This document shows positions 1 to 5,431 of a DNA stretch of 5,740 bases, piece by piece (position 1 is the stretch's first letter; each line of letters begins with the position of its first letter). The notes under the pieces were generated by a model. That model did no database searches and had not been told where the DNA came from. It saw nothing but the letters and a program-made list of their open reading frames with translations. Origin of the DNA: Acidobacteriota bacterium (GTDB lineage Bacteria > Acidobacteriota > Terriglobia > UBA7540); the NCBI GenBank assembly GCA_021786455.1, contig JAJYNF010000172.1, forward strand, positions 1-5,740. Direction: 5' to 3'. The position numbers were made by a program, and so were the translations under genes.

Positions 1-12
1 AGAGACCCCGAC

Positions 13-258
13 TCAGGCAGGATAAGAAACGCAGGAGGATGTGTCAAGTAGTAACAGAGACATGTAGTGTCTGAAGGTGCGTTGATGCTGTCCTATCCCT
101 GCGGAGACGGCGGGAATTGCCAGCGGAAACTCTTTCGAAAGCTTTGAGGGATCTACGCTCAGGTGGTCCGCCAGGTGCCGCAGATGGTGCCGCACTGCCG
201 GGTTCGTGAAGTAATAGACAAGAAGGCTTTGGCGCGCCTTGGAGTGGAGGTCAGGCAT
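13..258 (-). CDS. Short winged-helix (HTH) protein, possibly frameshifted remnant
   Basis: The first 44 residues read like the N-terminal winged helix of the nucleotidyltransferase-associated MarR/ArsR-like regulators: MPDLHSKARQ, then YYFTNPAVRHHLRHLADHL, then VDPSKLSKEF, which is the helix-turn-helix. After SKEF the family normally continues with a charged 'RRLE..G' wing. Here the sequence turns into low-complexity residues (PLAIPAVSAG...) without that wing, so a frameshift or decay near position 127 is likely. I chose the ATG at 256-258 because family members begin close to 'MPDLHSKAR'; an in-frame ATG at 304-306 would add 16 atypical residues. No good ribosome binding site is visible for either. 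It lies 80 bp downstream of the nuclease-like gene on the same strand and could be a third operon member or a leftover fragment. The frame is open, the HTH resemblance is fair, and the function is unknown. Confidence 0.4.
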   Translation of the reverse strand: MPDLHSKARQSLLVYYFTNPAVRHHLRHLADHLSVDPSKLSKEFPLAIPAVSAGIGQHQRTFRHYMSLLLLDTSSCVSYPA

Positions 259-338
259 TACGGTACAAGCACACCAGAAGTGTGGTCTCCCCCAGCGCAG
301 GGCCATTCAAACGCCAAACAGTTACAAACGACTATGCG

Positions 339-1256
339 CTACGGACTACATGGTTGGCCTTCGAGGTGAAGCCGCCTGCAGCCAGGGCAGTCACGGTATA
401 CCACCCTGAGGTTTAGTGGTCTCTGGATTGTTTCGAAGATTTTAAGGAGGTTCGCTTCCACTTCTCTGCGACGGGCTCTTACAGTTGGGTCGTTTGCAAG
501 TAGTGGATTGTCCAAAGGCGGTCGCCGCCAGTCCGCAGAGGAGGCCGCGCGCCTTGACTCGTCGCCGCCATCAACAGCGCCAATCGTATAGGCGCAATGG
601 CCAACTGGCGAATCACTTGGCAGGCGCGCGTCGAGGTCACACGCCATCGTCCGTCTCGTTTCACTTGCGACCGCTGCAGCGGTGACCCAAGCGCCCCCGT
701 CAGGACCGGACACAGGCGGGTTCGCAATTACGTCAACGAGGGCGACCCTATTAACGCCCAATTTCAACAGGTCGCTAACCTGCTGACGCAGGTGCGCCAC
801 CTTCTGCGCGGACGGCTTTACCGATTTGACGTGTTCGCGAGATATGTGCGGAGCTTTTGGACTTAGGTAGGCGCACTTGAGCTCTATGGCTACGAGCCAA
901 TCCGTCGGCGGCGGCCACCTGAGCCCTCCATCGTTTGCTAATCGCTGTGCTGCAAGAAACGCAATTGTGCTTGGATGCCCTCTTCCTTTTACTTCCTTCC
1001 TAACGGCGGCCAGGGCGCGCTGGAATTCAGTCGGATCGCCCCAATCCAGTCTGCCTGCAAGTATGTCTATGTCACCCAACTCGGCTGTGAAAAGACGACC
1101 CTTTTGCAGCTCCAACAGGAACCACGACCCGCCAATTGGTATTCCAAGGGGATTAAGAATAGCTTCTTCGCCGGGAGCGTCAGCGATCAATCGGGCCGTG
1201 CGGCGTTCGCGTTCGGGGTCCTCGACGAGGTAAGTAGATGGCGTAGGGGGCATCAT
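339..1256 (-). CDS. PD-(D/E)xK nuclease-like protein with C-terminal zinc-knuckle-like motif; partner of SIR2
   Basis: This is a 305-residue protein that I do not recognise as a named family. Visible signals suggest a restriction-endonuclease-like fold: an acidic GDIDIL strand (D62, D64), then a hydrophobic strand with E-x-K (VAIELKCAY, E125 and K127). A helix containing Q151 (SAQKVAHLRQQV) and a strand VALVDVIANP follow. This order (D ... ExK ... Q) is typical of PD-(D/E)xK nucleases. The last 16 residues hold C290, C293, H297 and C303 (CX2CX3HX5C), close to a CCHC zinc knuckle, which could bind nucleic acid. There is no signal peptide or membrane segment, so it should be cytosolic. Two ATGs sit in tandem (1254-1256 and 1251-1253); GAAGG just upstream is better spaced for the second. 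It follows the SIR2 gene by 67 bp on the same strand, so co-transcription is likely. The nuclease call is inferred from motifs only. Confidence 0.6.
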   Translation of the reverse strand: MMPPTPSTYLVEDPERERRTARLIADAPGEEAILNPLGIPIGGSWFLLELQKGRLFTAELGDIDILAGRLDWGDPTEFQRALAAVRKEVKGRGHPSTIAFLAAQRLANDGGLRWPPPTDWLVAIELKCAYLSPKAPHISREHVKSVKPSAQKVAHLRQQVSDLLKLGVNRVALVDVIANPPVSGPDGGAWVTAAAVASETRRTMACDLDARLPSDSPVGHCAYTIGAVDGGDESRRAASSADWRRPPLDNPLLANDPTVRARRREVEANLLKIFETIQRPLNLRVVYRDCPGCRRLHLEGQPCSP

Positions 1257-1289
1257 CGGCCTTCACTCATATGGATATGCCTTGCTGGG

Positions 1290-1315
1290 GGAGGCGCTTG
1301 TCTTTTAGCGTCTCC
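1290..1315 (-). other. Intercistronic hairpin between SIR2 and nuclease-like genes
   Basis: In the 67-bp gap the minus-strand transcript can fold GGAGACGC against GCGCCTCC, giving 7 of 8 pairs with a 10-nt loop. No U-tract follows, so it does not look like an intrinsic terminator. It could be an mRNA-stability or partial-attenuation element that sets the ratio of the two proteins, or it could be chance. Confidence 0.25.
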
Positions 1316-1323
1316 ATCTCGCG

Positions 1324-2442
1324 CTATCTGCTTGCCGCGCTGGTCGGGGCGCTTCGGGAAAAGGTCTGACGCTGGGCGTACGCGGCGGTCTGCGCTTTCT
1401 CTATGGCCGCCAGATAGTCCCGTTCCGAGAGTGCGGAGCCGAACTGGGTCGGGATGGGCTCGGCCGTCACTCCGCGCCGGCCAAGCTCCTTACACAGCGC
1501 ATTAGCCTGTGGGTCCACCACGAGCAGGGTGAGGCTGGAGTTGTAGGAAGCGGCAGACCGTAGGCGGGACAGGGCGTCGTAGTCGCGGAATGAGTAACCT
1601 ATGACAACGCAAAGCTTGCAGTTCTCGAGCGTCCTCTGGAGGTAATCGTATGCGGTAAAATACGGATCGTCGAGCGCGATCTTTCTCTTTGCGGGGTAAA
1701 TAAGCATGTTCTGAACGGCCAGATCGTCTCCCGTGTAAATCGGAGCGTCCGATTTGATGATGCCCGCCGCCGTCCTGAACCAGGTTGTAGATCCGTGAAG
1801 CTTGAACAGCACGAGGTCCTTTTGGCCGGTTGCACCGAGCTGCAGCTGATCGATTGATTCGCGGCGCCAGACCGGGCTGCCCGAGTTCGGCTGCGGAACG
1901 AAACCGTCGCAGAGCCTGTATTCGCCGTGTTTGCCGGGGTCGGTGCAGAACGTCTCGACGGCTGGGTCGTAATTCGTCGTGAATATGACGATTGGGTTCT
2001 TGCCGGGATCAACCCCCTTGAAGGCGGCCCCTAAGAGCGCATCGAAGCGCTGGACCAAGTCTTTGGCCTGCCCCGGATCGATGTCACGGTACTCGTTGAA
2101 CACCTGCTTGCGAAGGTCCGCGAGCATTTTGCTGGCCTTCTCCGGCAACCCCGGTGCGTGCGCGAGCGTGGGCGGCATTCCTCCCTGCCCGCCGATCAAG
2201 ACCGCTTCGAGCACCGGGTGATAACCCTTGCGTGACCATTCGTCCAGCTCTTCGAAGAGATACTCGAGATCGCGGCCTCCCGGGGCGCTGGCGATGTCGT
2301 TGAACAGGGCGTCGTTTTTAAATTCGTGCAAATTCTTCAGATGATCAATAAACTCACCCATCAACATCTTGCCGAAAGGACGGCTTGCTCCTGCGCCGAG
2401 AAACAGCGCAATGGGGGCCGTAATGATGGTCTGACTGTACAT
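1324..2442 (-). CDS. SIR2-family (SIR2_2-like) NADase-type defence protein
   Basis: This 372-residue protein carries the standard SIR2-like motifs in order: LFLGAGAS (residues 13-20, Rossmann nucleotide-binding loop), IFTTNYD (153-159, with N157 and D159), LFKLHGSTTW (212-221, with H216 as the likely catalytic histidine) and VIGYSFRD (280-287). In antiphage proteins such domains (ThsA, DSR, SIR2-HerA, SPARSA) typically cleave NAD+ on infection and cause abortive arrest. That role is known for the family and inferred here. No second enzymatic domain is seen; the last 30 residues are Ala/Ser-rich. I place the start at the ATG 2440-2442. The frame is open upstream to a TTG at 2542-2544, but a strong promoter lies inside that 34-codon extension, and LFLGAGAS sits at the usual distance from Met here. 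The ribosome binding site is weak and the leader is predicted to be very short. It is the first gene of a probable operon with the nuclease-like gene. Confidence 0.88.
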   Translation of the reverse strand: MYSQTIITAPIALFLGAGASRPFGKMLMGEFIDHLKNLHEFKNDALFNDIASAPGGRDLEYLFEELDEWSRKGYHPVLEAVLIGGQGGMPPTLAHAPGLPEKASKMLADLRKQVFNEYRDIDPGQAKDLVQRFDALLGAAFKGVDPGKNPIVIFTTNYDPAVETFCTDPGKHGEYRLCDGFVPQPNSGSPVWRRESIDQLQLGATGQKDLVLFKLHGSTTWFRTAAGIIKSDAPIYTGDDLAVQNMLIYPAKRKIALDDPYFTAYDYLQRTLENCKLCVVIGYSFRDYDALSRLRSAASYNSSLTLLVVDPQANALCKELGRRGVTAEPIPTQFGSALSERDYLAAIEKAQTAAYAQRQTFSRSAPTSAASR

Positions 2443-2460
2443 TTCGGAACCGTCTTTCGG

Positions 2461-2489
2461 ATTGTACGCGCTCGCTGGGGACCGATCAA
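2461..2489 (-). promoter_or_regulatory. Sigma-70-type promoter of the SIR2 operon
   Basis: On the minus strand, TTGATC (2484-2489) is followed after exactly 17 bases by TACAAT (2461-2466). The -10 box ends 18 bases before the ATG at 2442, so the predicted transcript leader is only about 10-12 nt. This promoter fixes the start codon of the SIR2 gene, because an upstream start would lie outside the mRNA. Confidence 0.65.
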
Positions 2490-2568
2490 GAACTCTCACG
2501 CCGCAAGAGCCGCCGGTTTTCGCCGATGGCGCTGCAAACGCCAAAAAAACGCGCCAGGTGTTCTTGAT
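2485..2568. promoter_or_regulatory. 9-bp inverted repeat, one arm overlapping the SIR2 -35 box (candidate operator)
   Basis: ATCAAGAAC (2485-2493) and its exact complement GTTCTTGAT (2560-2568) flank 66 bp upstream of the SIR2 gene. The first arm covers five of the six bases of the -35 hexamer. The arm centres are 75 bp apart, about seven helical turns, which would suit a looping repressor. Each arm alone is not palindromic. No regulator gene is adjacent apart from the weak HTH ORF at 13-258. Inside the interval is a smaller TGGCG/CGCCA repeat (2527-2543). Confidence 0.35.
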
Positions 2569-2708
2569 AATTCAACAATTTGAGGCGTGACCCTGAACCA
2601 CGTGGTAGAATGGCGGCCCGAGACCGATCGACTTGGTAACCCAAAATGACGGGCGAGCAGAGCATAAGGAGGGCGCTAACTTACACACTCACTTTCACAT
2701 TTTAACAC

Positions 2709-2733
2709 ATTTAGATTGTAAGTTATTCTAAAT
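2709..2733. repeat. AT-rich 7-bp inverted repeat abutting the truncated tRNA-Leu
   Basis: ATTTAGA (2709-2715) and TCTAAAT (2727-2733) form a perfect inverted repeat with an 11-nt spacer. It ends two bases before the point where recognisable tRNA sequence begins. It occupies the place where the 5' acceptor strand should be, so it belongs to the sequence that replaced the tRNA 5' end. It could be a recombinase-binding site at an attachment junction. Confidence 0.4.
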
Positions 2734-2735
2734 AA

Positions 2736-2814
2736 TGGCGGAACTGGTAGACGCAAGGGACTTAAAATCCCTTGTCCCGCAAGGGACGTGCCGGTTCGAT
2801 TCCGGCCCTCCGCA
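2736..2814 (+). tRNA. tRNA-Leu(UAA), 5'-truncated copy lacking the 5' acceptor strand
   Basis: From base 8 onward this is a well-formed tRNA-Leu. The D-stem is GCG/CGC (2738-2740, 2752-2754). The anticodon arm AGGGA/TCCCT encloses CTTAAAA, with anticodon TAA at 2763-2765. A long variable arm GTCCC-gcaa-GGGAC follows, typical of leucine tRNAs. The T-arm is GCCGG-TTCGATT-CCGGC, and the 3' acceptor strand is CCTCCGC with discriminator A2814. The 5' acceptor strand should read about GCGGAGG, but bases 2729-2735 are TAAATAA and cannot pair. No CCA is encoded. A T-rich stretch follows (2820-2832). It is most likely a non-functional integration scar or attachment-site copy rather than a working tRNA, although a search program may still score it. 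Confidence 0.75.
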
Positions 2815-2944
2815 CAAAGTTTTTCTTTTATTTAGAGCTGGGGACCCAAGAGGCAGTGTAGTTAGCGACGACCTGCCGGAAGGTGTCCTAAATTCCGTTG
2901 AAGACTTCATGGGCGGAGCGCCCAATACCGTAGATGAAAACAGG

Positions 2945-3120
2945 GTTCAGCGGGCAGATGTGGTGGTTCGGGTCAGCCCGTGGCACAAGCAATCGTGGAG
3001 TGCGATTGCTTGGAGGTCGGGTCCAACCCTGTGAGAGTACAGACCTCGCGTTGAAGACTGGCCCGCGCCGGTAAAGGTACCACCATTTGCCGTACCCGGA
3101 AACGGGAAGCGCGCATGACA
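2945..3120 (+). ncRNA. Candidate IS110 bridge RNA in the element's left-end leader
   Basis: The leader upstream of the truncated IS110 recombinase is highly structured. An outer stem CGGGC/GCCCG (2951-2955, 2976-2980) is followed by a perfect 10-bp hairpin CAAGCAATCG/CGATTGCTTG with a 7-nt loop (2986-3012). Next comes GAGGTC/GACCTC (3013-3018, 3042-3047) enclosing a 23-nt loop. Last is a CGCGC/GCGCG domain (3064-3068, 3109-3113) containing GGTAC/GTACC and a CCCG-GAAA-CGGG tetraloop hairpin. IS110-group elements are known to encode, upstream of the recombinase, a bridge RNA with a 5' stem-loop followed by target- and donor-binding loops. By order, the 3019-3041 loop would be the target loop and the 3069-3108 domain the donor loop. 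Exact ends and guide assignments are inferred. The cognate recombinase here is destroyed. Confidence 0.5.
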
Positions 3121-3169
3121 GTGTCTCGACCAGACCTGCGGTGCAGTAATCGCTTCTCCAGGAGGCGCT

Positions 3170-3235
3170 ATGGAGACTCTGGTAGAACGCGGTTGTGGAT
3201 TGGATATCCACCAGGCCAGCGTCGTGGCCTGTTTT
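3170..3235 (+). pseudogene. IS110-family recombinase, N-terminal 22 codons only
   Basis: A strong Shine-Dalgarno (AGGAGG, 3160-3165) precedes ATG 3170. The first residues METLVERGCGLDIHQASVVAC are the conserved start of IS110-family DEDD recombinases; GLDxHxxxVxAC contains the first catalytic aspartate. Similarity stops around residue 22-23, where the sequence becomes the reverse strand of an IS630 transposase. The open frame runs on to 3496, but those residues are antisense noise. The rest of the RuvC-like domain and the C-terminal Tnp domain with its serine are missing, so no activity is possible. The intact start, ribosome site and leader mean the left half of the element is otherwise undamaged. 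Confidence 0.7.
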
Positions 3236-3728
3236 AGGTGGGCGCCCAGCCGCCGGGCGTTTTTTTTACGCGCGGCCAGTCCTTCCGCTTCGAGCGCTCG
3301 ATGGCCTGCTCGTCACGCTCGACGGCACGCGTTTCGGGTTTCTGAGGGCTCCAGTTCAGGCTATGCATCAGCCGACCCACATGATCGCGATGGTAATGCA
3401 CTCCGAACTCTCGCCGGACGACTTCAGCGATGCGGGCCGTGGTCCACAGCTGCGTCCGGTAACCGTGCGCGGGGGCTCCCTGGAGCAGCAGCTTGAGCAA
3501 GCGGTGCCGCTGGCTCCGGCTCAACTTCAGCGGGCGTCCTGGCGAGAAGCGCACCCGCAAGGCGTCAGCGCCCCCTCGGCGTCGTGCCCGGAGCCACCGC
3601 AAGACGGAACTCGGCGCACAGCGGATACGGCGCCCCACTTCGTTCAGAGACAAGCCGTCGTCCCATAACTCCAAGGCTCGCCGACGACGATCCTCAAGCA
3701 GATCGGCACTGCCCTTCAGTCGAGGCAT
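3234..3728 (-). pseudogene. IS630-family transposase orfA, truncated (orfB lost)
   Basis: These 164 residues match the N-terminal part of IS630-family transposases. An HTH region at about residues 14-48 (RRRALELWDDGLSLNEVGRR, then SSVLRWLRARR) precedes a second winged-helix segment (HGYRTQLWTTARIAEVVRREFGV, then RDHVGRLMHSL) and the linker DWPRVKK. ATG 3728 is secured by AGGAGGTAACGC just upstream. After RVKK a run of eight A (3260-3267 on the plus strand as T) allows a -1 shift; the shifted frame reads NARRLGAHL, the expected start of the DDE catalytic half. That half is cut off at about 3236, where IS110 sequence begins, and the zero-frame stop TAA (3234-3236) is formed at that junction. 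The DDE catalytic residues are absent, so this is a dead fragment. Confidence 0.75.
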
Positions 3729-3756
3729 ACGCGTTACCTCCTGAAGGACATTCTAT

Positions 3757-3771
3757 TGCATTATTTATGCA
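3757..3771. repeat. Short palindrome near the IS630 outer end
   Basis: TGCAT (3757-3761) and ATGCA (3767-3771) form a 5-bp inverted repeat around TATTT, in the AT-rich stretch upstream of the IS630 start codon. It lies close to the boundary with the NurA-like fragment, which resumes between about 3772 and 3806. It may be part of the IS terminal region. The opposite end of the element is lost, so a matching terminal repeat cannot be checked within the window. Confidence 0.2.
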
Positions 3772-3805
3772 GATATTAATGGGCAGTGAATACGTCAAGG
3801 ACTAG

Positions 3806-4255
3806 CCCGAAGGCAAAGAGTATCTGGGAGTGGTGAAATCCTCTTACAAGGAGCTTCGCTTCTCGGTAAAGAAAGGCAACGTTCGCCAGGATTTGAATGT
3901 GTACCAACTGCTGGCGGGCCTTAAATCCGGTGAACGGGCGCTCGCGTTCGGCCTTCGTGAAGGGGCGGTGGCCACCTGGTATGTGCGAATCCGCGGGCCG
4001 GAGCACCTGGATTTTCCGTTAATGGGAGTGCTGCGAGTGGAATTGCCGAATCCCTCGCGAGAGGGGGTCTCCTCCGACCATATCAATGAAATATCTGGTG
4101 CCCTCGTCGCGGAGCGTTGTGAAACGCCGCACGGCAAGGATGTGCGTTGGTACGCTCATCTTTATGCTAATTTTCTTGCAGAGCAGGCTGTAAAGAACGG
4201 GTTCGCCTTCATTGAGGTCATCAAGTCCGGCCTGCGATGCCCAAAACCGAGCTGA
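3806..4255 (+). pseudogene. NurA-like nuclease, C-terminal fragment (HerA partner)
   Basis: The C-terminal part of a NurA-type nuclease is visible. LMGVLRVELP (residues 64-73 counted from the GTG at 3830) and DVRWYAHLYANFLAEQ (104-119) correspond to the conserved 'RvE' strand and the terminal 'Y..L..AH' helix. The stretch before the GTG, PEGKEYLGVVKSS, still reads as family sequence (GVVK motif), but an in-frame TAG at 3803-3805 interrupts it after EYVKD. Upstream the sequence becomes IS630. The N-terminus with its catalytic acidic residues is therefore missing, probably lost to the IS630 insertion. NurA works with the HerA hexamer in end resection. The downstream HerA-like ORF starts 10 bp after this stop, the usual gene order. 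Family assignment is from motif memory and is moderately secure; the fragment is unlikely to be active. Confidence 0.55.
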
Positions 4256-4265
4256 AAGGCAAACC

Positions 4266-5234
4266 ATGGCCAAGAAGACTGAGTTTGAACTGCAGCCACC
4301 TGCGGAAGCAGCGGCGGCCACGCAGCGGGAGAGCCATATCGCCGAGGACGAAGGCGGCCATGCTGTTGCAGATACTGCTTCGAATGCCCGGCCTGTCGCT
4401 GATAAACGAAAGCCGACAACGTCTGTTATCGGCAAAGCCTCAGCAACCGAGCGAGAGCCAAACAGCTCCCAGAAATTTTCCTTCTGGCTTGGCCCGGATG
4501 TAGTTGTGAACCCCTTTGACATCGTCGAAGCAAACCAAATGGAGGATACCCGGACGTTTGGCCTGGGCACGAACATCCGCCAGATCACAGACGCCCCTTC
4601 ACACCTTTCCAACTTTATTTCGAGCGATTTTGGCAGCGTCGAGGCAGTTCCCCAGACTCCCCGCCAGGGAGCAAACGTGGCGGAGGTCAGCGTTCTGGCG
4701 AACAACCGAGAGCCGCAAGGCATTTATATGCCGGTTCAAAGCGAGGCGACAGAGCGCTTCGCGGATGAGGCGGGGATTCAGGTCGCCCTGGGAATTGAAA
4801 AAATCGAAGAGCGTGATTCCATTCCGGCCGGCGTTATTCAAATGTCGAACCAGACGGCCGCTCGGACATATCTCCATCGTGATTATGTCCTCGGTCCGGA
4901 AGGCGCTCACGTCAACATTTCGGGAATATCCGGGCTCGCCACAAAGACGAGGTACGCGATGTCTCTGATTCAGTCAATCCTGCAGACGATCGGGCAAGAG
5001 AAAAGGCGACATATGGCCCCCAAGCTGAAGGGAGTTGGTCTTGGGTGGGTTAATCTTAAGGTCATGCGGCGAACTTGCGCCTCGCTGATGCGGGAGCTCG
5101 GCGTTGACCCGAAGGTGGTCGCCGACCAGCTTGGTCACACTGTCGACGTTGACATCAACGTTTACGCCAGCACGGCACTTGAGCATCGCGAGGAAGCAGT
5201 CAAGACGCTCGAAACTGCGCTGCGCGTGATGTGA
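4266..5234 (+). CDS. Chimeric ORF: HerA-like ATPase N-terminus fused to tyrosine recombinase C-terminus
   Basis: This 322-residue open frame starts at ATG 4266, with AAAGG at 4255-4259. Residues 1-70 are Ala/Glu-rich and low in structure. Residues 71-200 resemble the HAS-barrel of HerA-type ATPases (FWLGPDVVVNPFDIVEANQ). Residues 207-241 match the HerA P-loop region: YVLGPEGAHVNISGISGLATKT, with Walker A G220 to T228 in the family-typical GxxGxxTKT form, followed by R229 where Ser is usual. Around residue 241 (about 4986) the frame passes into an integrase end: PKLKGVGLGW, then VMRRTCASLM (catalytic R268), VVADQLGH (H291) and NVYA (nucleophile Y300). Walker B, the arginine finger and helicase core are missing, as is the integrase N-terminal half with its first Arg. 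Neither half can be fully active. It is best read as a deletion junction between two neighbouring genes that happened to stay in frame. Confidence 0.7.
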   Translation: MAKKTEFELQPPAEAAAATQRESHIAEDEGGHAVADTASNARPVADKRKPTTSVIGKASATEREPNSSQKFSFWLGPDVVVNPFDIVEANQMEDTRTFGLGTNIRQITDAPSHLSNFISSDFGSVEAVPQTPRQGANVAEVSVLANNREPQGIYMPVQSEATERFADEAGIQVALGIEKIEERDSIPAGVIQMSNQTAARTYLHRDYVLGPEGAHVNISGISGLATKTRYAMSLIQSILQTIGQEKRRHMAPKLKGVGLGWVNLKVMRRTCASLMRELGVDPKVVADQLGHTVDVDINVYASTALEHREEAVKTLETALRVM

Positions 5235-5244
5235 ATTTGGTGTT

Positions 5245-5301
5245 AATGGAGCAGAAATGGAGCAGGCCGAAAGAGGAGATTCTGTAAGTGATTGAAAAGG
5301 A

Positions 5302-5307
<6 letters not shown>
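5245..5307 (+). repeat. Three ATGGAGC copies between integrase end and tRNA-Gly 3' end
   Basis: AATGGAGCAG occurs twice in tandem (5245-5254 and 5256-5265, 11-bp period, about one helical turn). The core ATGGAGC recurs at 5301-5307, where it covers the encoded CCA, the discriminator and the first acceptor bases of tRNA-Gly. Repeats of this kind, between an integrase gene and its tRNA target, could be recombinase arm or core sites. Confidence 0.4.
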
Positions 5308-5376
<69 letters not shown>

Positions 5377-5431
5377 TTTCTGAGCCTACATCTACTTAGC
5401 TGAAACTGCCCAAATTACTGTGCAATGCCCG

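Noticed and set aside
975..1505. Plus-strand open frame of 176 codons across the SIR2/nuclease junction
   Set aside because: It is antisense to two recognisable genes, has no family resemblance and is a shadow frame.
2443..2544. N-terminal extension of the SIR2 protein to a TTG at 2544
   Set aside because: The extension contains the promoter TTGATC-N17-TACAAT, lacks a ribosome site and is unlike SIR2-family N-termini; the ATG at 2442 places GAGAS at the usual distance.
2527..2550. Intrinsic terminator at TGGCG-ctgcaaa-CGCCA with an adjacent A/T run
   Set aside because: On the minus strand the T-run precedes the hairpin, and on the plus strand the run is A, so neither strand has the hairpin-then-U order.
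2666..2672. Perfect Shine-Dalgarno AAGGAGG between the SIR2 operon and tRNA-Leu
   Set aside because: No ATG, GTG or TTG follows at a usable distance and no coding frame begins there; it may be a scar of a lost gene but supports nothing.
2729..2814. A functional tRNA-Leu gene
   Set aside because: Bases 2729-2735 (TAAATAA) cannot pair with the 3' acceptor strand CCTCCGC, so the acceptor stem cannot form.
2888..3211. Minus-strand open frame over the IS110 leader
   Set aside because: It overlaps the structured leader and the IS110 start, with no ribosome site or recognisable domain.
4019..4723. Minus-strand open frame of 234 codons opposite NurA/HerA
   Set aside because: It is antisense to motif-bearing plus-strand sequence, with Ser/Arg-rich content typical of a shadow.
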